Source: Nemopilema nomurai (taxonomy: Eukaryota; Cnidaria; Scyphozoa; Rhizostomeae; Rhizostomatidae). Taken from it: 64,000 nt of DNA. Under the pieces are notes generated by a model. The model worked only from the letters and a program-made list of their open reading frames with translations. It was not told the DNA's origin and did not search any database. Within the stretch, counting starts at the first letter, position 1. Each line of letters opens with the position of its first letter. The stretch is from contig ML133433.1 of the NCBI GenBank assembly GCA_003864495.1, forward strand, positions 1,499,618-1,563,617, given 5' to 3'. This document shows positions 1 to 12,900 of this stretch, in pieces. A program made the translations under genes and the position numbers.

Positions 1-2181
1 AGTGTTAGGCAAATAAGGGCCGTTTCTTGATTAGAAAAATAGGTTTAGCCGGTTTAGCTGAGAACAAGAACGTCGAAGATCGTTATAGTCTCCATGAATC
101 ATTTTCCAGTTAACATGAGCTGTCATGCTTGGGAAAGAAAAAGGCTCTTTGGCTTGTTGGTGAACAATATTTGTTTGCAATTCCAAAGTTCGCTCCATCC
201 TCAAAACCTCTCGTGAAGTGCAATAAATAGGAAAACCTGTTGAAAACTAATCATTCTATTCGCTTGAACTGATTGCGATAATATGCGGGCACATTTTCTT
301 ATATCAATTATTAAACTGATAATGTCAACAATAATTGTGTTTTCCATGCCGTATTCAATAACTTGTGTATGATTCTTCACATATGTCATCGCAGCTTGTT
401 GACAATCTGAATGCATGGTCACATTGAATCATCGCTGTAATATTCCATTGATGACCATTTCGATTGAATTGTAAAGCAAATCTTTCCCGGATATGAGAGT
501 CTGAAATTCGCAATGAAACTGCGTCTCTATGTTAACGGTTTAACTGTGAAACAGTGCTGGAGTTGTAATCTCTTTCAGCTAATTGCCTCGATTGGGTCCT
601 TTTTAATTTTCATAGCTCATACGCCTCTTGCTTTCATCGACATTGAATGATTGCATCTGTTTTCTTCTCGCTGTCTTTCTGACTGAATCCCCTTGCAACT
701 TACCACAGTGTGAATGATTCAGTGCTGCAATTCATGATGTGCTGTTTGCTGAAATTATCCTTAAAAGTGGCTTGTCTGGCCATTAACTTCGATGCTCTGT
801 TGTTGATTCTTGCAAGCATCATCGCCTCCTAAGCGGTTTTGAAAACAATGTCGATCTGTGCGTTACAGCTAGATTTATTCTCGATGAAGAAATTGTTCTT
901 TATACTATAATGAGTGCCATTGCCTTGGGGTAGCATGCTATTCCTACTAGTTTTTCTACAATAACATGCCATATATTATTGCCTTAACCTTCTACTTCAT
1001 TACCTTTTTTCATATTCCTTGTGCCAATAATATTCTGCATTGTACCTATTGCAAAATGCCACACCCCCATCCACCCCTCTCACTACCTCATTACACTCTT
1101 TGTTCCAAACTGCCGGTTTATGAGCTATATTTATTAATGCTCTAGAACTTCTTCTGCAACCTCTAGAGCTTCTTTAACAAATTTTGACTGACACAGCCAC
1201 AGTATCAACTAAACTCAACAACTCAACTCAAAAATCTTTTTCAGCAATTTAACAATTTAGCTACAATATACTGATTTAAAATACAATTACTCGAAATTTG
1301 AACTAGGTCAATAGGTAAGATCAGAAAAAGTATTTGGCATTTTGTTAAGCTGAAGGACACACGAAAAAACTCATCATGATCAATCGAGTCGTGTGCCCTG
1401 TTTGACGTGCCATTGTATATAGATTTTAGTTTGGATTAACCATAACAGAACAGTAAAATAATTGATAAAAGAAGAATAATAAAAAGGCCATCAGAACCAG
1501 TAGAGGGGTAGGGAGGGTTGTAAAGTGTATTTAAGGCTTTAGGTGGTTAAAAGTTAAACGCCCAGTTCATTTCAACCTGCTGATATCAAGGCGCTCGTAT
1601 TTACTTGAAAAACTGGTACAGTGGCGGGTATTTAGGCCTCTTTCTAGCTCTTGAAAGATCATGTCCATATTAAGGATGAGTGATTGATGATAGATCATTA
1701 CTGTCAATAATTCATGGCCAATCAGTGTTGCTATCGTCCCTATCATTACTATCAGTTAATCCCTACCAGTTTCACTTTTATTCTCACGACTTGAGATGAT
1801 TGCAATGTCTAGTCATCCACTAAAATGAATGTCGAGAAGATGCAAATAATTCAAATAACGTGCAAACTGTTAGTGATTTCTCTAACTCTAATCGTAATGC
1901 TTTCAGTGATGGACATTTCAAATTATTCAAAAAGCCAAATTATAATTGACACTTCAACAAACTCGTGATTTTAATTCTTCACGATACCAGCAATAGAGTG
2001 TATTCTTTTGCCAAATTACTTTTTGGTCGTGCCTATTGAAGACACATCACATACGCTTCGCGCTTTTAGCGTTTAGTAGGAAAACACCTCCATTAGATGG
2101 GCTGTTTGGCCAACTCTGGCGAGCTGACGGCTTCTTTCTTTGGTATATTCAGCTTTCTCCTGGGAGGATATTCTGCAAGAT
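1..2181. other. Intergenic, nothing coding recognised
   Basis: AT-rich DNA with only short open frames. I see no exon with convincing splice sites, no RNA gene and no clear repeat. Flanking or regulatory DNA upstream of the candidate exon at 2182 is the simplest reading. Confidence 0.5.
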
Positions 2182-2361
2182 ATGGCCCGGAGGCATTCCG
2201 TTTCAAACATGCCGCCTCGGGTGGTAAGGTTTGAGGAAGTTCCCAAGAGGAGGGCAAGAAACTTTTCATTGTCTCCCAATCAGAATATCCAGTCAACTTT
2301 GTCTCTTTACCCTGAAGTTATGGAAGATGTGATTCTGAGGTCGGCATCACCAACAGACCAG
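2182..2361 (+). CDS. Candidate 5' coding exon, gene unassigned
   Basis: A 60-codon open stretch starts at an ATG at 2182 (the frame stays open back to 2140) and stops exactly at a good donor, CAG|GTAATA, in phase 0. It is richer in G and C than its surroundings. The product is basic and Ser-rich at its start (MARRHSVSNMPPR...) and has an acidic middle. Phase 0 is the phase used by the TRPN first exons downstream on the same strand, so it could be a third, more distal TRPN 5' exon. However, it lacks the IVW...LDKLF segment shared by the two better-supported first exons. It could equally belong to another gene or be chance. I do not recognise the sequence. Confidence 0.35.
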
Positions 2362-3816
2362 GTAATATTTTGAGCCATGGCGTTTCCACTGCGTCTTACG
2401 TCATCGTGATTGCTTGAGCCTATGTCGCCTAGATGTGGATTTCACAGTTTGGTTTGAAGTTCTTATTCTAAATCAAGTTCCCTATAGATCTTTCTACCAG
2501 TGGTTTTAGGGTCTTTTTTCTTTAGATCTTTTTTTCTATGAACCATCCTTTTGTTCATAAGTATATAAATGAGCTACGTTGTTCTCCTTTAACTATGTTT
2601 GTGCAACTTTGAGAGAAGCATAAACAAATAGAGTATATTTAGCAAATTATGTGTCTGTTCAAATTAAAGAGAGATTTAAACAATTAAATGTGATCTGAAA
2701 CTGTAAAACGTTTAATATAAGACTATTGACATCCTTGTTCCCTGCTCCACAAGTGCAACAAAGGCTGAGAATTCAAATGATTCCTTTGTTGCAATTTTCC
2801 AACAATAACGCATTATTCATTATCAGCAAATGACGAGAAATCAATCGATAAAGCAATCGATTGTTGTTGAAAGCACCCTGAATTTAAGCCTTTGTTGAAG
2901 ACAGAATTACTGAAAAACTTTGCAAATGAATGTTCAATTGTCGAAGTTGTTAGTGATTTTAGCATAAGGGTTTTTGCTGCTTGCGTTGATGCTTTAGTAG
3001 TTATCAAACAAAGTCTGCTTTAGGCTGCGTCTTCGCGTGCCGAAACTTCATGGCAAATTCACGCTCTGAATATTATTATTTATGACTTATTAATAGATTT
3101 TCTTCATTGAACATTTGGTTTATTATATGAAGATAAGACTGTTTTGATTATGCTTCCTGAGCTAAAATCCAACATTTCCTAATCTATCGTATTTGCAACT
3201 TTCATTACGTCTTCCTTTCATCATCTTACCCACCCACTCAGCTATTTTAGAATGATTTTCTTCTGCACTTATAACGATTAAGAATTTTAATATATCAAGT
3301 TATGGCAGTTTTAGCATTTTATGAATATCTGCGGTCGACCATAGAGTTTTAAAACTTAAAAATATGAGTTTACAAAGTGTTTTTATATAAGAAGAATGTT
3401 TTTATATCACCTTTGCTTATCAATTAATGTTTTTTTACTTTTTCACTTGGCTATAAGCGTGCCTGCTGATATTGCTTTACACTAGCAAAGGAAAAATTGG
3501 ATATTTTTAAGGAAATATTGTATGAATACTCAGCGAAACCGGTTGATATTGCAATCCGACCCGGATTTGTTTGCGATATGACGTTTTGGTGAGGATAACT
3601 TTACTCAGTTAAAAAAACTGCAAATCTCATGTTTCCGCATTGACAATAACAGTAGAAGGACGCATATTCGACAATATCAATGTCTAGTTACTTCTTTTTT
3701 CACGTTCGAGTGTATCCCGAAACGCTAAATCTGAAATCGCTTTTCTTTTTTTTAATAATAATTTTACTAAGAAGCCTTCTGGTTACACTTTGATTCTATT
3801 TCTGCCCTTCAGCAAT
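2362..3816. other. Non-coding stretch, no feature seen
   Basis: AT-rich sequence with stop codons in all frames, lying between two candidate exons on opposite strands. I see no repeat or RNA gene in it. Confidence 0.45.
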
Positions 3817-4120
3817 CTAGTGATACGATATCTGGTTGGAAAGAAGAGTGCCCAGAAGAATTTCAAACCGTTCTTGCATTGTTCTTTTCCTCTTTATGAC
3901 TTTGACGTCATCAACTCTTTCTTCTTCATCTTGTTTCTCGATCTCTCTTCGTACATAATCTTCATAAACTACAAGTGAATATAGAAACTGCAGTTTATCT
4001 AGATGACAATCTCCTTTGATATCAAATTTTTTTCTTAATTTTGATTTCGATTTCTTCATTCGTCTATTGGCGAAGTCAAAACGTTGAGCTGAATGTGTTG
4101 ACTTGTATAACGTCACATAG
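3817..4120 (-). CDS. Candidate terminal exon of an unknown gene
   Basis: On the minus strand an open frame runs from a plausible acceptor (pyrimidine-rich, ending TTTTCAG, just above 4120) to a TAG stop at 3817, about 100 codons. The predicted peptide is highly charged. It begins with a Lys-rich segment (MKKSKSKLRKK), then a Leu/Tyr/Val-rich helix, an acidic helix (REIEKQDEEERVDD), a basic patch (KRKR) and a short C-terminus. Composition and the acceptor argue for a real last exon. No upstream partner exon was found, and no family is recognised. It could be a small stand-alone gene starting at the internal Met or the end of a longer gene. A chance frame is not excluded. Confidence 0.35.
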
Positions 4121-6510
4121 CTGAAAATGCAACAATATTAGGCCCATTTTGAGACAACCAATGCGTAATTTTACGGTGCTTTGACTTCAGTCTTATAACA
4201 TGATGCTGAAATTTTATATGGTGGGTTGTAGATACAACGATATGCAACGATACTGCAGCAATTTGATTATAAGTTAACATTGGCATCATTTGCAAGTTGC
4301 AGGTTTGACCATTGTTTACCATAATTAGACATGTACTGAAAACATGCACCATAACATACTGTGAACATGAGCCATTGATTGCTGACTCACGAGTACCCTG
4401 TTGACTCACCTGCACGTATTCAACGCTCAGCCTTGATTCTGCAACCTATATTACTCGATACTTAGAAGGCAAGCACACACAGCTGTAAGCCCTTACAGCC
4501 AGAATCGTCGCTGGCTGCAGTGAGATGCCTTTCTAGTCTACTTATGACTAGCATTTGATTCGAATTCGTATATTTACTGAGGAATCATATATTTACTTCG
4601 AGCCCCAAGATTTAGCTTAATACTGTTAAATCGCTTCCCGAGGGTATCGGAAAATGCCTCACATATATTTAATTTTTATTCTGTGCCCAGCAGACATAAA
4701 TGAAGGCATAGTATTGCAGGCTTTTATTAAGAATTCGCCAAAGAGGACATTTGCTATGGAGGATGAGCCCCAAACTTTGGTGGCTATTTATTCGACCATG
4801 CCAAGGCGCAATTGACACCACGTGACTTAATTTGCTAAAAAGCAAAATAGAATTGAGTAAGGGATGCATGGCAGATATGTAGATACAAAAACAATCTCTT
4901 GCTTCGCTGCAATTCTTCCCGAATTTTTTGGTGTTGTAGAAAAGTTGCCAATACTTTCAAGAATGGTAATCGGAGCTTTATGCTGCAGCTCTTCTGTTCT
5001 TGAAAAAAAATATTTCTACGGTGAGCAAAAGTATTGTTTGAGCCTTCGTTATATGGACACGTATTTCAAATCCCTGCAAGACCTATCAGAGAACCCAAAC
5101 ACGTAATAGCTGTGGTCAACTTAGACTCATTAAGCCACGTGACTTTTCTCCGAAATCGTCCAGTATTTGAGGTGAATACCGGAACAGCCTCATCATGATG
5201 ATGAGCTTCAGATGCTAATTCTGTCATTTCAGCTTATGAATTTTTCACTAATAAATCAAGTACTTTAAAGCTTTGTTCAACTGATTGAACTGAGTAAAAA
5301 GCAATATGTCATAAAATGGTGTTTCTGGACTAAGGTTATGAATTATGCAAAGACCACTTGAAAGACAAAGTAAAAATTTGTTCAGATGGTAGAGGAACGG
5401 GCCGTGAGGCAACCAGCAACAATGCATACATATTTGACATGCATGCTTCTTATCAGCGAACATTTAAGTACAGTTGAATTTGGGTTCATACTATTGAGAG
5501 AAAAGCCTTGTTTCATGGGCAGGCTGTTATAACTGTGCTCCAGCCCAAGTGGATATTTTGTATATGATGGATCAAGATCTTCACGGCCAAAACACTACAA
5601 CATGGAACAGCTTCAGACTATGATGCTCATTTTGTGTTTGGATCTGACTGTTTTGGAGGGAACTACCAAGTAGTACTACTGCATGTATCATGGCATTTCA
5701 AGACTGTTATGGAAATTTGTATGGCTTTCTGGTGCGCCAGGAAACATAGACGGATCAGACATATTCTCCTTCTTCTAATCTAGGACACCCGACGCTAGCA
5801 ATCGATTACATCAAAGGAACAGGAATTATTAAGAAGTTATTGGTAAGTCAATACAGAGGCTGATAGCCTACTGAGGCATGATCCGTCGCCAAAGCCTTTT
5901 TCCCATCACTGATTTCTTTCCAACGAGTGTGCACAGCAACAAATTGTTAGCAATAAGTGGAGTGTTCGAAGCCATGCAGCCATCGACCTAGTGATTCTTA
6001 CTCTGACATCGCGTTGTAAAGATCGTAGCAGATTCAACTTTTCTCCATATTCAATCACCATCGATTCAGTTCAAATTTTCTCCATATTCAATCATCGAAG
6101 CATCTCTGATCTGTAACTCCGACTGATAGGTTCTCATCATCGAGTTTTAACTCGTACAAGAGCAGGGCAAATTTTATTTTGCTCGCTTCTCGGGAGTGCC
6201 AATTATAATCCGTTGAGATTCTTGTCTAATCAGCGTGTGAACTCCGAGATGTCACAACAGATGATTAGCTGTTCCTTCCGAAAATGAAATTACTCTCAAT
6301 TGTTAAGACTTCTGCTTTTCTCCACGTCGATTCAGAAAGTTAGAGTTCTGATTGTACGTTTCAAGAAATTTTACCTCCACTTGAGTCTGAATAGACATAG
6401 ATGCTCAAGATCATCCATGTGTGAGCATCAGGATCAAGGAACTTGCTATTGCACAAAATTGTTGTCTTCCTACTACTATTTCTATTGAAAGCTTGTTGTG
6501 AAGCTTCAAG
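4121..6510. other. Intergenic / 5' flank of TRPN
   Basis: No supported exon. A near-repeat of about 20 bases (TCTCCATATTCAATCA) occurs twice around 6042-6091. The last few hundred bases before 6511 presumably hold the 5' UTR and promoter of the longer TRPN isoform, but I cannot place a start site. Confidence 0.4.
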
Positions 6511-6996
6511 ATGAAGTTCAAGGTACCGCTTGGGAGGAGAAAACAGAGTCTGGCAGATGTCCAGCAGGAGCAAGAGCCAGCCTCGTCTAGTGCAAAGGAA
6601 AGCACCCCAAAGTTGAGCATTCGACGATGGAGAAAGGACCAAAGAGGCGAAGGTGGCAGAAAGCTAGAGCAAGATGAGAAGTCATCAACCTCTAGCTCTA
6701 AGGAAACGAGCCCTGTTGCCTCGCCAAGTAGGAGGCTGTCAGATAGGAGAGATACGATCCAGACAGATACACCACCGTTGTCACCAAAGCACTCGCTATC
6801 GACAATCATGTCTTCGGTTAAAAAAGCTGCTGTGTGGTCAGAAATGACTTCAACGTCCGTCAAAGTGCCTACCATTGCCCGCATTGTCTGGCTTTCGAAC
6901 AGGAGCAAGTGGCTGGCTCCTGATCAGCTTTTGGACAAGTTGTTTCTTGACGAGGCACCAAAGATCGACCTTAATATAGAGGCTTCTTTGCTTGGG
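6511..6996 (+). CDS. TRPN: TRPN alternative first coding exon 1a (distal)
   Basis: 162 codons from ATG (AAG before it, so A at -3) to the donor GGG|GTATGT in phase 0. The protein is polar, Ser/Lys/Arg-rich and low-complexity for about 110 residues. It ends in an ordered segment, VPTIARIVWLSNRSKW, followed by LLDKLF and an acidic stretch, which sits directly before ankyrin repeat 1 when spliced to 17513. The proximal first exon at 15400 ends with a clearly homologous segment in the same phase, so the two look mutually exclusive. Readthrough past the donor stops at 7065. A 5' UTR intron is possible (several AGs precede the ATG) but not assigned. Confidence 0.82.
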
Positions 6997-9900
6997 GTAT
7001 GTATTATAAACCACCTTGTATTGAAAATGAGCACCCGTTTTGCCACAATTCAAGCTAAGGTATAATAGAACGGCCGACAAGATAAATGATACGCATTTTT
7101 CATACTCATAGCAGTTTGTCTACAACAGCAAAATGAGAACTACTTGAAAAGATTTCGAAAAGAAGTAATCTAGCACTCTTCACCATCATGCAGGAAATAT
7201 ATAACTCGCAGTTCACCTCTGTGTGTAATTAAAATTATTATTCAAATAAGAGTTGCAAAGCTGAACATCAAGTTTTTTACAAAATTCAAGTAAACTTAAC
7301 TCTATGACTAAAATGCATTATAAAAACATGAGTAATGCTCATATGTCAACCATTGATCCACGTAGATTTCATTATTGTGGGAAATTCTGCAGGTGGAACT
7401 GGGAATCGGACCTTTGACTATTTTTCTCAAAAGATTCCTGAAGTTTCCAAATTTAAGCTTCTATCTAAGCCAGTGAACTCAGACTGGATAATAGTGCATT
7501 TTCCCAATTGTAACTGGGGGAATTTACAGCAGTACCTTTGATAAAAAGGATTTTAAAATCAAGAACGGCCAATTCTTTAAATCAATAGAAAGTCAAAAGA
7601 TTCGGAGAAAAGCTTCTAGAATGTATTTTCCACTGATAGCAGTAGAAGGAATAAAACGTTTTCTTTGTTGACATTGTATTGAGATATGATTGGCTGGTTT
7701 TGTGGCCTGACCTTTCATCATTTCGAGGCTGATTTTCATTTTGTGCAAAGCTAGAACAACATGGATGGAGCTGTTGGATTATCATTGTCTTGAAATCTAG
7801 CTGCATAGTTTTGGGTGCAAAGTGTTTGTTGAAAATTGAAATAATTCAAGCTTCATGCCTGAATTATTCCGGCGGTGTGATTAAGATAATAACTGTGTAC
7901 GTTTTAGATCATTGCATATAAAAAATTTAGAACATTTTGGATTTGCTTCAAGGTGCATGATGGAGAAAGCTGTGTTTAACTACTAGGCATAAAATAATTT
8001 ATCAGTTGACGGGGAATATTCTTCTTCAATCTAATCTTCATTGAGACACTTCCCATGACGTTACATTAAAAGTGAAACATCCAGGTAAACGTTTACGTGG
8101 CGGAAACACGTTGGAAATAAGATGAGAAATGTGTTTTAGCTTCGTAAAGGAATTGACCGTGACATCAAAACACTACTTTTGGATATGACTACGAGGCCAA
8201 TAGCAACTTGATATGACTACGAGGCCAATAGCAACTTGATATGACTACGAGGCCAATAGCAACTTGATATGACTACGAGGCCAATAGCAACTTGATATGA
8301 CTACGAGGCCATTAGCAACTTGATATGACTACGAGGCCATTAGCAACTTGATATGACTACGATGCCAATTAGTTTCATGTAGCATCAAGTGATTTCATAG
8401 TTTCAGAGGCAAAGCTGAGCAAATATATTGTTCTGAAAAAAACTTTATAACAGGGATTGATAGAAGGAATTCTGCAGCTTGATGAATATATTACTACGAT
8501 ATTTTGCAAATGTTCATGCCATGTTTTTCGTATTATACTGGGTGGTAGGGTCTTTAACAGAGAAGACCCAACAAAAATGTAGTCATTCATATTTCCTATA
8601 ATTCATATTTCATTCAGTTAAAGCAGGAGAGACAATTTTCTACCTATGTCATTAATCAGACAAAAATTTCGGACATAATTTTTGAGACAAAGTGCTGTTT
8701 TTGCACTCTCGACTTTACCTTGGTCCTGTGAATTCGAATTCCCTTTTTGCCCTGAATCAATATTACATTTTTAGTTCAACGATGTGTGCTTCATTCATTC
8801 AACATTTGATTTGGGGGGGACAAGTTATTTTTCAAAAACAGAGAAAATAATAGCTTCTCAAGTAAAGTCTTAACTATTTTGTGCGGGATTGTAGGTCCAT
8901 GGTTTCTTGTCGCTCTAGATGACGTCATGCAACTTGTTTATGCCTAAACTCTCAACGCACGTGGTTCGCTTGTCAAGTGGTTTGCTTGACGCCCCTGGTT
9001 CGCTTGTCAAGTGGTTTGCTTGACGCCTCTGGTTCGCTTGCCTATTGTTCTATCCCTCTCCACCTCCACAATACCCAAGAATAAAAAGCCTTCACTGCTG
9101 CCATAAATACACCATCTTGGTCCTCTACCAGTCACGGTTTGACTGTCACTTATGTGTTGCTTTCGTAAACAGTATCGTTCACGTTGACAAGGTGGTTTTC
9201 TCTGGTGAATTTCACACAAACCTTGTTAATATTGATAAGCCCATGATGAGTAATTGGTTGCTCAAAGCCTTTCGGGCAACTCCTCGGCTTCATTTCATTC
9301 AGCTTTACTGAAGCCTCTTTCAGGTGTGTGATGAAACCTCGAGTTCAAGATACCCACGTGCAAAGAACATGACCATAGCACTGGTCTCTTGAATCGAGCT
9401 TCTGTCGTTTCAGACTGAAGTAAATATTGCTTTTCCACATGAGACTCATCCTAGAATGTGGAATTACACAAGATTACAAATAACCATGTCCAAATTAAGT
9501 TGCTAGATGTAAGTTAGGGTTAAAAAACAGACAAGAATGGTAACTATATAAATTTCCAAACATTCGATGTTCTCCAAGACGTTGATAGTTGTGCTACATG
9601 TTGCGTCATTTTAATGGCAGATTCTTCACCGTCACTATGATCATAAGCTTGGCTTCCCTTGCTTTCTCTAGTTTTCCAGCAGCCATACCCGCAACATTCG
9701 GTACCGCTTTTAGCTCTTATGTTGGTTCCTTTTGGTGTTTCGTGCTGAATAATGGGTCCTACGGTTCTAGGCCTAATCGAATTTGGTGGGCCTCGCTTCA
9801 TATTGCTCAAACAATGAGAAGCTCGATCCAGTCTTTTACCGAGATCAGTGGACCACAGTTGTTACTTTGAAGTTTTCTGGGAGGCTTAGAAGGTTGGTCT

Positions 9901-12900
9901 TATCTCAATAGCCGAGGCAACCCTAATCCTCCTACCTCGTTTCCATACAACCTCCTTGTCAGCCTGTTACCTACCCTCTGCGTAACACAACATAAGTAAT
10001 CATTCCCTACCTTGCTTTTGAAGTATTTGGCTAGAACTTTAAATAATTTACTATTAAACTGACATTAATCTTTCATGATCTACCTGCCAAAACTGTTCAA
10101 AACAATGTCTGCCCACGTCTCTCGGTGTTTTAGAAGAGGCAATAAGAAATCTCTTCGCTTCACTCTCACTACTTCATGGTGTAACTAAAATCAATCCCCT
10201 CGTTAAGTATCGTTTGATGGAAATTTGCTTTGCAAGATAAGATCCTCTTTAATATTTTGAATAATATCAATAGTTACTTGTCTATAATCTTACTTTACCT
10301 TTTCCCCAAGAATGGAAGAGAGCATTACAGGTGATCGTGTGGGCGTAGATGACTTAAAGACATAACATACCAGCAACTATCTCTCCATACAGCGAAGATT
10401 TAAATAAGTGAATCATTGTGCTGCTTTAAATTCACCAAGCCTTACTTAGCCTCACCACGCCATAGCCTTACGCTTATACATCGAATGTCCATTGTTCTTA
10501 CAATTGTTAAGAGCTAAAATATTGGCATCACGAGGAACAACCTTTCAGAAAGCGTCAGGCCTGTTGTTCTAGATCGATACAGTTGAGGCTAGATACTCAC
10601 TTACAGCTCTTGATACTCTTATTTTTCTTTAACGATAATACATGATCCATTTTTTGCACAGCCTCGTCTTGAGCTACAGTCAATTTCTTTCTCGTTTTCA
10701 TCTTTTTCAAGATTCGTTACAATATCGCATTTTTGCCAGTTAGCAAGCTTTATTTCCTTCACCAATGAGCCCATTAAACTTAATTTTGTTTCATATGTTT
10801 CTATAAAAGGATACTTTTTACTCTATTGACTGTCCTTTTCGAGAAACTTTCCGGTTAGCATATGCTTTTTGCAATCTAATTAATGATGTTTCCGTTACAT
10901 AAAGCGCGCAGTGTTTCTCTGCATTGGATGCTTGTGGCGGTAAAAAGGTGTACGAGCAATTGCACTAACAAGCATGAGGCAGTCAAAAATCTCCCAGCGA
11001 ACTCCCATCTCGTAGTATTCCTTAACTGTATAGCTGAAAGTAAAGTACTATTTCCAAAGTAAAGTACACTTGCATGTTTTCCTCCTTTATAACCAGCATA
11101 GCTCATAATATGTTACGAGTCTTAACATGCCTAACTATCATAGCGCGATTGCAAGCCTAAAGTTATAGTGACCAAGAACCAGCCTTCTCGAGAAACGATC
11201 GCTTGTCAAATGATTGTGTATGTCCATGAATGATACTTAATTTGCCTGCAATTCTCTGATTACTTTGCTGCTAAAATGCGCCCTTCTACAACAATAAATC
11301 ACCAGCCTCTCGAAATTTTTTGTCACGTTTTGACTTGTAGCATAAATTGACTTGTTTTGTCCCATCCTAAATTTTGTATTCTATTTGATTGTTTCATTAC
11401 TTTCAATTTTTGAAAAATCTATCATTCTTTATATTTCTTAACCTCTTCATCTCTAAGCTATCTTTCGCATTTAGATTTTTTCTTTCGATGTCATAGTCAT
11501 CCAATAAGCTCTAGGTCATCTAGTTCACTGGGAGATATTTCACAACTTCGTTGTCGTCCCTCGGGATGTACAGGTGACGTTACTGTCATCGTAATATGAA
11601 TTCTACAATCATACATTTGTTGACAGAGTATCCTGTTTCGCATGGTCGAATACAAATGACTTGATATGACTTCTATTTTGTGTGCTTTTCAACAGATGAC
11701 CCTGCTTTTCAATATTCCTAAGAAACAATGAAACGTTGAGAAATCAATGTTAAAATTTAAAACTGCTCAATGTTATTCAACGCTCAAAAATCAGTCCATT
11801 TTCAAAATGCTTTCTTTGTTTACATCACAAGAAGGTGAATTGCTTCTTATTCTCAAAAGCCTTTTGATTCGCATGTCGCCGGATATATTCTTATGCGCGT
11901 GATCGTTTTAAATGCTCTTCTTTCTCATACGAATTCTGTAATGCACTTTTAATATTTAATTTTTCATTTCCTTATTATGCGCTCTAGCAGTACTTATGGG
12001 AAAATTTCTCTATCTTTCTTACGAGATTGAATTCTCTGGGCCTTGAGCTTATAATAGTGTAACCAAGAATTTAGTGTATATTGTCTTTGAAGAAGCATTG
12101 CTGACATACATTTGCACCAGCTGCAGCCATTTTAGTGGTTTCATCGTGGGAGACTTTTAAATCTCATTGACACAGCAAAAACTGTACCTAACCTTTGGGC
12201 ATGTGAAGTAAATATTACTGTATAGTCCAGTTACTTGGAATTTCACAGGAATGTTCCTGTTAGCAATAACCTTTAAGTGTCTTCCAATACCTAAGGAACG
12301 TACAACATTGAAAATTTACTTTCTTCCCTTACTCTTCTGACACTCCTATCCTGGAATGTTTTGTCTTGTTGCTTCTAAATGGCAAAGATAAATACGATTT
12401 CTTTTTTTAATGCTTGCTATTTTTCTAAAGCCATGTTTAAGCGGGTTATTATTTCTGATGCTTCAACTATGACTTCTTAAAACCTTGCCTTTTAGCCCAT
12501 TTAGCTCAGCAGATGAAGTGCAGCGACTCCTCAATGAGAGCCCTTGAGCAGTATTTCGAAAGTTTAATGTTTTAACAACACAAACTATTAACATGGCTTT
12601 CAACATCTTCAAAAACTTCTTAAAACCGTTGCTCTCCGACTCAAAGTAATCTTCGTCACTTTTATGGAGCAGGAAAAGTGATTATTTAAAAAAAATTATG
12701 AGTTTAAAGTTATATATCAGAAGTTACTTAAATAGCCAGAATCCCTCTGTAGTTACGTAGTGATCATTTCAGTAGCGTTTGTGAAACATCAGCAGTGCGG
12801 TTTTGAACTATGCTTACTTTTGATTCAACTTTGTCACTAGCAAATCTTCTTAGAAGGTTTTTATATAGACCACTTTAACGAAGTAAAGTAGTACACCTAA

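Noticed and set aside
6411..6908. 165-codon minus-strand frame opposite TRPN exon 1a
   Set aside because: Antisense shadow; composition reflects the Ser/Lys codons of the sense exon.
9544..9870. Overlapping 88- and 93-codon frames on opposite strands
   Set aside because: Neither shows a family signature or splice sites; overlap on both strands suggests chance in a slightly GC-richer patch.
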